64,000 nucleotides of DNA from Clostridium sp. Cult3. Lineage in GTDB: Bacteria; Bacillota; Clostridia; Tissierellales; Tepidimicrobiaceae. A program made the position numbers and the translations under genes. The stretch lies in NCBI RefSeq assembly GCF_021655115.1, contig NZ_PPXY01000009.1, forward strand, positions 1 through 64,000, given 5' to 3'. The notes under the pieces were generated by a model, which worked only from the letters and a program-made list of their open reading frames with translations, made no database searches and was not told the DNA's origin. Shown piece by piece: positions 26,524 through 34,975 of this stretch; position 1 is the first letter of the stretch, and each line of letters begins with the position of its first letter.

Positions 26524-27414
26524 ATGAGGAATAATAAGATAGGTCTTGTCCTTGAAGGTGGCGGTATGAGGGGAGCATATACATCAGGGGTTCTTGCTGC
26601 TTTTATGGATGAAAATATTAAATTTCCATACGTAATAGGAGTATCAGCTGGTGCAAACAATGGAGCTAATTTTGTGGCAGAACAACGGGAGAGAAATAAG
26701 AAAGTATTTGTAGACTATGTAAATCACGAAGATTATTCTGGTTTTAAACACTGGGTAGCTGGTAGGAGTTTCTTTAATATGGACTTTCTATTTGACACAT
26801 TGCCAAATGATTTGGTGCCTTTTGATTATGAAACCTTTTCAAAATCTTCAACGACTTTTAAGGTTTGTGTAACAGAATGCATGACGGGTCAGCCAGTGTA
26901 TTTTGAAAAATCCCAGTTTGATGGGGGGGAGTTTATGAGAGATGTGTTGAGAGCATCTAGTAGTTTGCCGATTATATCCCAACCGGTAAGAATAAACGGA
27001 AAACTATATTTTGATGGTGGGATTACAGATTCTATACCATTGGAAAAATCCATAGAAGATGGGAATAAATACAATGTAGTGGTGTTAACTAGAAATGAAG
27101 GTTATCGAAAGGAGCCTCAAACATTAGGTTTATACTCTAGACATTATCTCAAACAATATCCTAAGATTTTGCATGCTATAGAAGCAAGACATATTAAATA
27201 CAATATAACTTTGGAAAAGGTTAAGGATTTAGAAGAAGAAGGATTTGTCTATGCTTTTAGACCAATAGAGGATATATCGGTAGATAGATTAGAAAAGGAT
27301 ACTGAAAAACTAAATGAACTATATGAACAAGGCTATAGGGAAGCTATGGAACAAATGGACAAGTTTAAGAGTTGGTTGGATGGTACAGGCAAAGACAAAA
27401 TAGAAATAATATAG
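26524..27414 (+). CDS. Patatin-like phospholipase (RssA/YjjU type)
   Basis: A 296-residue protein with the patatin motifs: oxyanion loop EGGGMRGAYTSG (11-22), nucleophile Ser41 in GVSAG and catalytic Asp164 in FDGG. These give a Ser-Asp dyad lipid acyl hydrolase. The family includes phospholipases A and esterases; no membrane helix or signal is seen, so it acts in the cytoplasm or at the inner membrane face. ATG after AGAGGTGAT. It is followed after 68 nt by the metallopeptidase gene on the same strand, but no functional link is evident. Confidence 0.88.
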   Translation: MRNNKIGLVLEGGGMRGAYTSGVLAAFMDENIKFPYVIGVSAGANNGANFVAEQRERNKKVFVDYVNHEDYSGFKHWVAGRSFFNMDFLFDTLPNDLVPFDYETFSKSSTTFKVCVTECMTGQPVYFEKSQFDGGEFMRDVLRASSSLPIISQPVRINGKLYFDGGITDSIPLEKSIEDGNKYNVVVLTRNEGYRKEPQTLGLYSRHYLKQYPKILHAIEARHIKYNITLEKVKDLEEEGFVYAFRPIEDISVDRLEKDTEKLNELYEQGYREAMEQMDKFKSWLDGTGKDKIEII

Positions 27415-27482
27415 TTTTAATCATACCCTATTCTTAATAGTCGTATATATTTAATATAGGCTTTAGGAATAGGGGGAAAAAT

Positions 27483-28442
27483 GTGAAATTCAATATAGAA
27501 AGTATAGTAGTTTTAGAAAAACTGTTAAAACAGAATACTTTTGATGAAAAGGAATTCAATAGATTTGTTAGGACGAAGGGGATTAAAGGTTTTTTAGAAC
27601 ATGAACACTCTATGAACAAATATACTAGTATTAACGATGTAAGGAAGGAAATAAAAAGAATAACAAAATCTAAAGAATACAAGGATAGATATGGATTTCA
27701 CAAAATAAAAGATAATATACTCCAACTAAGTGAGGATATCCAGTATATAAAAGAAAAGGAGAAGTTTATAATAGACGAAGCAATAGAAGCAGTATATAAA
27801 ATAGTACCTAGGGATATGTCTATTGATACTAATATATATCTATATGTTGGAGGAGACGATGGAGGTTTTACAGTCAATAGGAACAGGATATATATTAATT
27901 ATGGTAAATATATTGGAAATGTGGATGAATTTATTAAGATTATTAGTCATGAATTATATCATAGTAGAAATATCCAGTTAAGAGACAGATTCATTTTTTT
28001 ACTAGAAACATTGCTAAGCCCTAATGGAATTACCCACGAAATCATGTCAAAGATAATAGAGGAAGGTATTGCCTGTTTAGTACAGCATGGACCTATATTA
28101 AAAGCAGATGATCCTACTGGAACCTTAACTCAAAGAGGCTTGTTGTTATTGAAGGGAGAGTTTGAGTTATTAAATCAGATTATATTGAAGGGACAAGATG
28201 GAATACAGAATAAAAAAAGTATGGAAAGATTGAATATCTATATAATAGGATACCATATTATAACTACTGTTTATAATGGGGAAGGAGTATTAATTTTAGA
28301 TGATTGGACAAGAAAATTAAAATATAGAAGGATTATTGAAACTTATATAGAAATATGTAATAGGAATAGTGTTCCATCTGGTTTTAGCTGTGAAGCTAAA
28401 GACATATTAATAAATACAAGGGAGGGATTTCGTGCTAGATAA
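27483..28442 (+). CDS. Putative zinc metallopeptidase of unknown family
   Basis: A 319-residue cytoplasmic-type protein. ISHELYH at 154-160 is an HExxH zinc motif, and Glu193 or Glu194 in SKIIEEGIACL about 33 residues later fits a gluzincin third ligand. The resemblance is to DUF2268/DUF5700-like putative peptidases, but I cannot name the family. The N-terminal 100 residues are helical and charged. GTG start after AGGGGG. The gene overlaps the following membrane protein gene by 11 nt, so the two are translationally coupled and probably work together. Confidence 0.6.
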   Translation: MKFNIESIVVLEKLLKQNTFDEKEFNRFVRTKGIKGFLEHEHSMNKYTSINDVRKEIKRITKSKEYKDRYGFHKIKDNILQLSEDIQYIKEKEKFIIDEAIEAVYKIVPRDMSIDTNIYLYVGGDDGGFTVNRNRIYINYGKYIGNVDEFIKIISHELYHSRNIQLRDRFIFLLETLLSPNGITHEIMSKIIEEGIACLVQHGPILKADDPTGTLTQRGLLLLKGEFELLNQIILKGQDGIQNKKSMERLNIYIIGYHIITTVYNGEGVLILDDWTRKLKYRRIIETYIEICNRNSVPSGFSCEAKDILINTREGFRAR

Positions 28443-29154
28443 GGTGTTTGAAAAATATAAGGAGAACTTTAAGTATTTTGTTATCTTTTTTATATTATCT
28501 GTAGCTATGGCATTAGTAACGAAAAGCTCTAACATAACCGCCTTACAATCCACTGAATTAGATATAAACTACAATTTTAAGGAATTTCTTAATGCTAAAA
28601 ATATAGTCATGGTGATTGTATTCACTTTGTTAGAGGTATATATAGCTACCTATGGGTTATTGTTGTCTAGAAAAGCCATTAAAGAGGAACCAATACATAT
28701 GAGAGATTCCTTAACTGAGGTATTTTTTTTCTATCCAAGAATTTTAGGCTTGAGCATCATTTTTATTGTTATACTAATACTATCATCCTTACTTATTGGA
28801 GGCTTTATAAGGTTAACAACAAGCTTTGGATTTATAATGTTTAATATGATACTATATCTTATTTTAATAATTTTATTTGGGATATTTACGCATACTATTC
28901 AAAACTATCTAGTATATTATGATGAAAGTATAGGTTCTTCTATTAAAGGAGGTATTATAGTAGGCAAAAGGTATTTCTTTAGAATATTGGGTTTAATAAT
29001 ATTAGCGTCATTAATAGGTCAGTTGCCCAATATGAAATCGGCAAAGGCCAACTGGATGATATACGTTTTGGGAGTTTTCATACTAAGTATATTTAATATG
29101 TTTATTAATTTATATATAACTAATCTATGTAAAGTGAAAGGGCAAAGGGATTGA
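28432..29154 (+). CDS. Polytopic membrane protein of unknown function
   Basis: A 240-residue protein with about six hydrophobic helices (KYFVIFFILSVAMALV, IVMVIVFTLLEVYIATYGLL, ILGLSIIFIVILILSSLL, FIMFNMILYLILIILFGIF and two more near the end). It has no transport or catalytic motif. The frame begins at a GTG after GGAGGG, inside the end of the putative metallopeptidase gene. The pairing suggests a membrane partner or substrate of the peptidase. Downstream is a gap of about 100 nt before the PTS gene. Confidence 0.6.
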   Translation: MLDKVFEKYKENFKYFVIFFILSVAMALVTKSSNITALQSTELDINYNFKEFLNAKNIVMVIVFTLLEVYIATYGLLLSRKAIKEEPIHMRDSLTEVFFFYPRILGLSIIFIVILILSSLLIGGFIRLTTSFGFIMFNMILYLILIILFGIFTHTIQNYLVYYDESIGSSIKGGIIVGKRYFFRILGLIILASLIGQLPNMKSAKANWMIYVLGVFILSIFNMFINLYITNLCKVKGQRD

Positions 29155-29254
29155 AAAAAATTTAACAAAAAGTAATAATAATTAGCTCCAATACTTTCCA
29201 ACACCTATAAATATGTTATAATAGCAATAACAAACAAAAAAAGAGGTGGAGCCT

Positions 29255-29749
29255 ATGATGAGGTTTTTTAAAAGGAACAAACCTGTAGAAATAGTATCTC
29301 CTATGTCGGGAAAGATAGTCCCATTAGAGCAGGTAGAAGACGAAGGTTTTTCTACTAAGCGTTTAGGAGATGGTATTGCCATTGAACCTATAGATGGTAA
29401 GGTAATAGCGCCTTTTGATGGAGAAATAACTAGTACATACAAGTCCAATCATTGTATAGTTATCAGATCAGAAGAAGGCATAGAACTACTTATACATCTG
29501 GGATTAGGAACTATTAAATTAAAGGGTGAAGGTTTTACTCAGCATGTAGCCCTTATGGAAAAGGTAAAAAAAGGAGATGTAATTCTAGAAGCGGATTTAG
29601 ACGCATTAAAGGAAAAAGGCAAATCCCTTATTTCACCAATAGTGATAACTAATATGGGAAGAGTGGAAACCTTAGAAAAAGCTGAAGGAAATGTGGAAAA
29701 AGGCGTTTCAAATATAATGACTGTGACTTTGAAGAAAAGTAAATATTAG
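29255..29749 (+). CDS. PTS glucose-family EIIA component (Crr-like), first copy
   Basis: A 164-residue EIIA domain. Phospho-acceptor His81 in LLIHLGLGTIKL and its partner His66 in SNHCIVI are present, and GDGIAIEPIDGKV and FDGEI give the family's b-sandwich core. It would pass phosphate from HPr to a IIB domain. Its neighbour MurP has IIB and IIC but no IIA, so this and the second EIIA at 34361 are the natural donors. The start is ATG 29255 after AGAGGTGG; the in-frame GTG at 29246 overlaps the binding site. A terminator follows at once. Confidence 0.88.
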   Translation: MMRFFKRNKPVEIVSPMSGKIVPLEQVEDEGFSTKRLGDGIAIEPIDGKVIAPFDGEITSTYKSNHCIVIRSEEGIELLIHLGLGTIKLKGEGFTQHVALMEKVKKGDVILEADLDALKEKGKSLISPIVITNMGRVETLEKAEGNVEKGVSNIMTVTLKKSKY

Positions 29750-29764
29750 TGGGGATGAGGATAG

Positions 29765-29798
29765 GCAGGCCGATAAATACAATGGTCTGCTTTTGTTT
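29765..29798 (+). terminator. Terminator after first EIIA gene
   Basis: GCAGGCC (29765-29771) and GGTCTGC (29784-29790), pairing with one G-U, then TTTTGTTTTG. It separates the EIIA gene from the murR promoter. Confidence 0.65.
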
Positions 29799-29818
29799 TG
29801 CGCAAATTATGTCGGATG

Positions 29819-29866
29819 ATGAAAAAATATTACACAATAACAAATAGATCATGAAAAAATATTACA
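29819..29866 (+). promoter_or_regulatory. Direct repeats in the murR promoter, candidate MurR operator
   Basis: ATGAAAAAATATTACA occurs identically at 29819-29834 and 29851-29866, a spacing of 32 bp (three helical turns). The second copy lies immediately before a -10 TATAAT at 29874-29879, in the -35 region of the promoter. RpiR-type repressors often bind such paired AT-rich sites, so autoregulation by MurR is likely. Confidence 0.6.
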
Positions 29867-29910
29867 ACTATATTATAATGAAATTAACATAATAAACATG
29901 GGGGAGTTAA

Positions 29911-30765
29911 ATGTCAAAATCTATACTAATCAAGATGAAACAGGGAATGAATAGTTTCAGACCTTCGGAACAAAAGATTGCAAAGTATATAATAGATAAC
30001 CCAAAAGAGGCTGGGGAATTATCCGTTATGGAAATGGCAAAAATGAGCGATACTAGTGTAGCTAGTGTAATTAGGCTCTGCAAAACACTAGGGTTAAAAG
30101 GATATCAGGATTTAAAGATTGCCATATCAATTGGTGCAATGGAGGATAGGAAAAAGGACAAGGTTCTTCATGAAGAGATCAATGCTGACGATTCTCCTAA
30201 GATCATATTGGATAAGATGGCAGCTGGAAGTATTCAGGCTATTGAAGAAACTAGGGAGGTTTTAAGTATTCCAAATCTAGAAGCGGCTATAGATGCAATT
30301 GATAAGGCGAATAGCATACATGTATTTAGTGTAGGTGCCTCATCTATTGTTGGATTGGATGCTCAATATAAGTTTTCACGAATCAATATGCCTACCTTTA
30401 TGTATTTTGACCATCATATTCAGATAACATCAGCAGTACATTTAACGAAAAAAGATGTAGCTATAGGAATATCTCACTCTGGTAGAACTAAAGAAGTAAT
30501 AGATGTGTTGAAGATCGCCAAGGATAGAAATGCTACTACTATAGCCATAACCCAATATGGAAAGTCCCCAATTCAGGAGGTGTCGGATATAGTTTTATAT
30601 ACCGCTAGTGTGGAGAACAACTTTAGATCTGGGGCTATGGCCTCTAGGATGGCTCAATTATTAGTTATCGATAGTTTGTTTATTGGGGTTGCATGTAGAC
30701 GATATGATGATGTAATAGGATACTTGGAGTTAACACGAGAAGCCTTAGAAGATAAAAAATATTGA
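29911..30765 (+). CDS. murR: RpiR-family transcriptional regulator of MurNAc catabolism
   Basis: A 284-residue regulator. The N-terminal helix-turn-helix (about 1-77; SVMEMAKMSDTSVASVIRLC) is joined to a SIS phosphosugar-binding domain (about 125-260; VFSVGASSIVGLDAQYKF, GISHSGRTKEVIDVLKIAK). MurR proteins repress MurNAc genes until MurNAc 6-phosphate or a related phosphosugar binds. It is the first gene of a unit with murQ 31 nt behind, and has paired 16-bp direct repeats in its promoter. The name is given from context; the domains alone indicate only RpiR/SIS. Confidence 0.85.
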   Translation: MSKSILIKMKQGMNSFRPSEQKIAKYIIDNPKEAGELSVMEMAKMSDTSVASVIRLCKTLGLKGYQDLKIAISIGAMEDRKKDKVLHEEINADDSPKIILDKMAAGSIQAIEETREVLSIPNLEAAIDAIDKANSIHVFSVGASSIVGLDAQYKFSRINMPTFMYFDHHIQITSAVHLTKKDVAIGISHSGRTKEVIDVLKIAKDRNATTIAITQYGKSPIQEVSDIVLYTASVENNFRSGAMASRMAQLLVIDSLFIGVACRRYDDVIGYLELTREALEDKKY

Positions 30766-30796
30766 TATTAATATAGAGATTGTGGAGGTAATATAG

Positions 30797-31693
30797 GTGA
30801 ACTTAATAACAGAAAAATCTAATGATAGATCTAAGAACATAGATAAGAAATCGACTATTGAAGTATTAAAAATAATGAATGAAGAGGATAAATTGGTAGC
30901 TTATGCAGTAGAAAAGGAAATACCAAGTATTGCAAAGGCTGTAGATGAAATAATTAAATCATTTCAAGATGGTGGTAGATTGATCTATATTGGCGCTGGG
31001 ACTAGTGGTAGGTTAGGAATATTAGACGCATCAGAATGTCCACCTACTTTTAGCACTGAAAAGGATCAAGTTGTAGGCATAATAGCAGGGGGAGAAAAAG
31101 CTTTTACCGAAGCTATAGAAGGTGCTGAGGATGATACCTCTGCAGGTATGAAGGATTTAGAAGATATAAACCTAACTAAATTGGATACAGTCGTAGGAAT
31201 AACTGCTAGTGGGAATACCCCTTATGTATTAGGAGCTATAGAATATGCCAATAAAATAGGTGCAACTACTGTTGGATTGTGTTGTAACGATAATAGTAAA
31301 TTACCTAAATTGGCAAGTATAGCTATAACTCCAATTGTTGGACCTGAAATAATAGCAGGCTCTACTCGGTTAAAATCAGGTACTGCCCAAAAAATGGTGC
31401 TTAATATGCTTTCTACAGCTTCCATGATAGGAATTGGCAAGGTATACAACAATTTAATGGTAGATTTAAACCCCTCTAACAATAAATTAGTAGATAGGTC
31501 TAAGAGAATCATTATGGAAGCTACAGGTGTAAAGGAAGATATAGCAGAGAAATACCTAGAATTATCGAAAAATAAACCTAAAATTGCAATAGTAATGATA
31601 GAGACAAAATGTAGCTATGATGAGGCAGTAGAGCTTCTTGATAAGTATGATGGGTCTATTTATAAAGCTATAAGGTATAAATTGTCTAATTAA
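30797..31693 (+). CDS. murQ: N-acetylmuramic acid 6-phosphate etherase
   Basis: A 298-residue SIS-fold enzyme with the MurQ hallmarks: LTEKSNDRSKNIDK at the start, GGRLIYIGAGTSGRLGILDASECPPTF, IAGGEKAFTEAIEGAEDD, GSTRLKSGTAQKMVLNM and KVYNNLMVDLNPSN. It removes the D-lactyl ether from MurNAc 6-phosphate to give GlcNAc 6-phosphate, which NagA and NagB at 40 and 39 kb then process. GTG start after GGAGGTAAT. It lies in the murR-murQ-murP-mupG order seen in MupG-type recycling loci. Confidence 0.95.
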   Translation: MNLITEKSNDRSKNIDKKSTIEVLKIMNEEDKLVAYAVEKEIPSIAKAVDEIIKSFQDGGRLIYIGAGTSGRLGILDASECPPTFSTEKDQVVGIIAGGEKAFTEAIEGAEDDTSAGMKDLEDINLTKLDTVVGITASGNTPYVLGAIEYANKIGATTVGLCCNDNSKLPKLASIAITPIVGPEIIAGSTRLKSGTAQKMVLNMLSTASMIGIGKVYNNLMVDLNPSNNKLVDRSKRIIMEATGVKEDIAEKYLELSKNKPKIAIVMIETKCSYDEAVELLDKYDGSIYKAIRYKLSN

Positions 31694-31713
31694 TTGAATT
31701 GAAAAAGTTTAAT

Positions 31714-31778
31714 ATCCTTTACTTGCCAATAGGGCACTAATATATATTATCCTATCGATAGATTGGCAGGGGAAGGAT
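31714..31778 (+). promoter_or_regulatory. Long imperfect inverted repeat in the murQ-murP gap
   Basis: ATCCTT and TTGCCAAT on the left pair with ATTGGCAG and AAGGAT on the right, across a spacer containing AATATATATT. The stem lies 70 nt upstream of murP. It lacks a T tract, so it is more likely a leader structure, processing site or operator than a terminator. Confidence 0.35.
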
Positions 31779-31844
31779 TTACATAAAGTTTGAAAGGGGG
31801 GAATTATTAATACAATTTATTATTAAAAGAAGGAGGTAAAAAAG

Positions 31845-33194
31845 ATGAGTAACAAATTTTCAATTCTTGCAGAGGAAATAGTCAAAAATGTTGGCGGTGA
31901 AAGTAATGTCGCTGCTTTCGAAAATTGTATGACACGACTTAGAATTACACTTAAGGACATGTCCAAATTTAAGAAAAATACTTTAGAAAAAGTAGATGGA
32001 GTAATGGGAATTGTAGAGTCAGGTAATCAGATACAAGTAGTTGTTGGACCAGGAGTTGCAAATAAGGTAGCATCAGTGATTAGAGAAACTACAAATATAT
32101 CCGTAGAAGATGTGGTAGACTTTGGAGATGCAGAAGGAGTTAAGGCACAGGTCAAAGAGCAATATAAAGCAGCACCAAGTGATTTTTTAGGCAAAATATC
32201 TAGTATCTTTATTCCTTTAATTCCAGCTTTCATAGGTTCAGGACTAATAATGGGTATTAACAATATCCTTATGAAGACTACAAATATTAATCCAAATATT
32301 ACAGGACTATTAGGGGTGTTTTCTGGAGCTGTATTTGGCTATATGGCCATTATGGTAGGCATGAATGCCGCAAGAGTATTCGGTGCTTCTCCAGCAATTG
32401 GAGGGTTGATGGCAGGGATAACCATATCCCCTGGATTAGCAGGATTAACCATGTTTGGAAGAGAATTAGTACCAGGTCGAGGTGGAATAATAGCTGTATT
32501 ATTAGTTGTTTGGTTTGCATCTATAATTGAAAAATGGCTAAGAAAAGCAATACATGAATCGGTAGAACTAATATTAACGCCATTACTAACAGTATTGATA
32601 TCTGGATTTGTTGCTGTATTAATATTACAACCAATAGGCGGATTTATTTCAGATGCCATTGGAGCAGCAGCTACTGGAGCAATTGAGAAAGGTGGCCTAT
32701 TTACAGGAGCCATACTAGGTGGAACTTTCTTGCCTTTGGTTATGACTGGACTACATCAAGGTCTAACCCCAATCCATGCAGATTTGCTACAAAACACTGG
32801 CGTAACCACCTTGTTACCAATCCTTGCAATGGCAGGGGCTGGGCAAGTAGGAGCAAGTATTGCTGTATTGGTTAAGACAAAGAATGAAAGATTAAAGAAA
32901 ACAGTAAAATCCGCACTACCCGTTGGAATATTAGGAGTAGGAGAACCGCTAATATACGGTGTTACCTTACCATTAGGGAAACCTTTCCTTGGAGCTTGTA
33001 TTGGTGGAGCCGTTGGAGGAGCCATAGTTGCACCTTTTAAAGTAGGGGCTATGGGAATGGGTATATCAGGCCTACCTTTGGCTATTATCATCGATCAAGG
33101 GAATGTAGGATATTATCTATTAGGAATACTAGGAGCCTATATAGGTGGATTTATTGCTACTTATCTAATAGGTTTTGAAGATCCGGTAGAATAA
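31845..33194 (+). CDS. murP: PTS MurNAc transporter, EIIBC
   Basis: A 449-residue permease. The EIIB domain at residues 1 to about 90 contains the phosphocysteine Cys28 in ENCMTRLRITL. The EIIC domain with about ten helices follows (GKISSIFIPLIPAFIGSGLIMG, GGLMAGITISPGLAGL, LGGTFLPLVMTGLHQGLTPIH, GVGEPLIYGVTLPL). There is no EIIA domain, so a separate Crr-like EIIA is required; two such genes flank this locus. It imports and 6-phosphorylates MurNAc or the MurNAc-GlcNAc disaccharide. The second is indicated by mupG next door. ATG after AAGGAGG. Confidence 0.92.
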   Translation: MSNKFSILAEEIVKNVGGESNVAAFENCMTRLRITLKDMSKFKKNTLEKVDGVMGIVESGNQIQVVVGPGVANKVASVIRETTNISVEDVVDFGDAEGVKAQVKEQYKAAPSDFLGKISSIFIPLIPAFIGSGLIMGINNILMKTTNINPNITGLLGVFSGAVFGYMAIMVGMNAARVFGASPAIGGLMAGITISPGLAGLTMFGRELVPGRGGIIAVLLVVWFASIIEKWLRKAIHESVELILTPLLTVLISGFVAVLILQPIGGFISDAIGAAATGAIEKGGLFTGAILGGTFLPLVMTGLHQGLTPIHADLLQNTGVTTLLPILAMAGAGQVGASIAVLVKTKNERLKKTVKSALPVGILGVGEPLIYGVTLPLGKPFLGACIGGAVGGAIVAPFKVGAMGMGISGLPLAIIIDQGNVGYYLLGILGAYIGGFIATYLIGFEDPVE

Positions 33195-33202
33195 AATTAA
33201 TC

Positions 33203-33238
33203 AAAAACTCAAGGTGCACTAGTGTACCTTGAGTTTTT
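33203..33238 (+). terminator. Terminator-like hairpin between murP and mupG
   Basis: AAAAACTCAAGGTGCACT (33203-33220) pairs with AGTGTACCTTGAGTTTTT (33221-33238) with a single G-U and ends in T. It may reduce read-through into mupG. Confidence 0.65.
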
Positions 33239-33257
33239 AAATAAGGGGTGATTTTAA

Positions 33258-34295
33258 ATGATAGGAATTTCTGCTTATGCAGGCTTGGAAATTGATATAG
33301 AAGAAATACTAAAGTATATTGAAGAAGCTCATCATATGGGTATAGATCTACTATTTACATCTGCTCATATACCTGAAGTAGGAGAAAGTTTTGAAGATGA
33401 TTTCGAAAGAATATTGAACTTGTGCAATGAATTAGGTATTACGACTATTGTAGATATTTCAAAGGATTATTTTGAAAGTTTAGATTTAAATAGATATAAA
33501 ATAGACTATATAAGACTAGATTTTGGTTTTACCTTAGAGGAAGCAGCATTGATGACAAAGGAGCAGGGCTATGGTATATCCGTTAATGCTACAACCTTTG
33601 ATGAAGAACAGATAGAAGAGTTTATTAAATATGGTGGTAGATTAGATAAAATAAATGCTTGCCACAATTTTTATCCAAGAAGGGATACAGGCATATCAGA
33701 GGAATTGTTTATAGAAAAAAATCGCATATTTAAAGAGTATGGTATTAAAACCATGGCTTTCATTCCTACAAATTATAAAAGAAGGGGTCCCGTGTATGAA
33801 GGATTGCCCACTCTAGAAGAGCATAGGGATATGAATCCAATAGTATCAGCTCAGCATCTATTAATGCTAGGGGTAGATTTTATAGTAGTAGGAGATGCAA
33901 TGGCTTCTATTGATGAATTGCAGGTTTTATCTTCTATTGAAGAAGATGTTACATTACTACCTGTAGAGCTTAAGGACAATATATCAGAAGTAGAGTTATC
34001 CTTATTAAGGCAAGTTCATACTAACAGAGTGGACCCAGGTGAATACGCAATTCGTTCTCAGGAATCTAGGCTTATAAAAGAAGGTATTATACCACCTAAT
34101 AATAACAATATAATGAGGAAGAAATATTCTATAACAATAGATAACGAAGGATATAATAGATACGAAGGGGAATTGCAAATATTAAAAAAGGATTTGAATG
34201 CAGACCCTAGGGTAAATATAGTAGCAGATGGATACGAAGCTAGAATTCTAATAGAACTATTGCAACCGGGAGAAAAATTCAAATTTTATTTCTAG
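33258..34295 (+). CDS. mupG: 6-phospho-N-acetylmuramidase (DUF871)
   Basis: A 345-residue protein of the DUF871 family, in which S. aureus MupG hydrolyses MurNAc 6-phosphate-GlcNAc inside the cell. The TIM barrel occupies residues 1 to about 235 (ISAYAGLEIDIEEILKYIEE, LLFTSAHIPE, YIRLDFGF, INACHNFYPRRDTGIS, MAFIPTN) and a small C-terminal b-domain the rest. RRGPVYEGLPTLEEHR is a conserved substrate loop. With MurP, MurQ, NagA and NagB it completes disaccharide recycling. ATG after AAGGGGTGAT. Confidence 0.9.
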   Translation: MIGISAYAGLEIDIEEILKYIEEAHHMGIDLLFTSAHIPEVGESFEDDFERILNLCNELGITTIVDISKDYFESLDLNRYKIDYIRLDFGFTLEEAALMTKEQGYGISVNATTFDEEQIEEFIKYGGRLDKINACHNFYPRRDTGISEELFIEKNRIFKEYGIKTMAFIPTNYKRRGPVYEGLPTLEEHRDMNPIVSAQHLLMLGVDFIVVGDAMASIDELQVLSSIEEDVTLLPVELKDNISEVELSLLRQVHTNRVDPGEYAIRSQESRLIKEGIIPPNNNNIMRKKYSITIDNEGYNRYEGELQILKKDLNADPRVNIVADGYEARILIELLQPGEKFKFYF

Positions 34296-34360
34296 ATATA
34301 AAATATATGTTATAATCTTATAAAACAAACTATAATTCTATACACGAGAGGAGAAGGAGC

Positions 34361-34843
34361 ATGCTTAATTTTTTCAAAAAAAATAAAATAATAGAATTGG
34401 TATCACCTATGACAGGAAGGATAATACCAGTGGAAGAAGTGCCAGATAAGGTATTTTCAGATAAGATGATTGGAGATGGAATAGCTATAGAACCATCCGA
34501 TGGAAAAATTGTATCTCCAGTAGATGGAACTGTTACTACTATATTCCCTACAAACCATGCTATTGGTTTAGTTACTAAAGAGGGTTTAGAAATACTTATA
34601 CACATTGGACTGGATACTGTAGAATTAAATGGAGCAGGATTCAACCGATTAACTGAGGTAGATACTAGAGTGAAAAAGGGAGATCCATTGATGGAATTTG
34701 ATCCTAAACTAGTGGTAGAGAAAGGTAAATCTCCGATCACACCTATAATAATCACCAATATGGATAAAGTAAAAAAACTCGAAAAGAATAGTGGAGGAGT
34801 TGAAAGAGGAAATCAAATAATATACACAGTGGAATTAAGCTGA
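34361..34843 (+). CDS. PTS glucose-family EIIA component (Crr-like), second copy
   Basis: A 160-residue EIIA with phospho-acceptor His81 in ILIHIGLDTVEL and partner His66 in PTNHAIGL. Architecture is the same as the copy at 29255: the N-terminus FFKKNKIIELVSPMTGRI aligns without gaps. The pair bracket murRQP-mupG, so one probably arose by duplication, and they may serve MurP and another permease or be expressed differently. ATG after GGAGAAGGAG. It ends in a terminator and begins 65 nt after mupG. Confidence 0.9.
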   Translation: MLNFFKKNKIIELVSPMTGRIIPVEEVPDKVFSDKMIGDGIAIEPSDGKIVSPVDGTVTTIFPTNHAIGLVTKEGLEILIHIGLDTVELNGAGFNRLTEVDTRVKKGDPLMEFDPKLVVEKGKSPITPIIITNMDKVKKLEKNSGGVERGNQIIYTVELS

Positions 34844-34862
34844 TGAAAAATAGATAAAATTT

Positions 34863-34917
34863 AAGTCCTATGGAATGTTAAGAATTGATAACGTTTGCCA
34901 TAGGACTTGTTATTTTT
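34863..34917 (+). terminator. Terminator of the MurNAc locus
   Basis: AAGTCCTATGG (34863-34873) and CCATAGGACTT (34898-34908) are perfect 11-bp arms followed by TATTTTTT. Confidence 0.7.
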
Positions 34918-34975
34918 TAATCCATTAATATGTGATATAATTTTAATGAACTGGATGTAACAAGGGGGTATTAAA

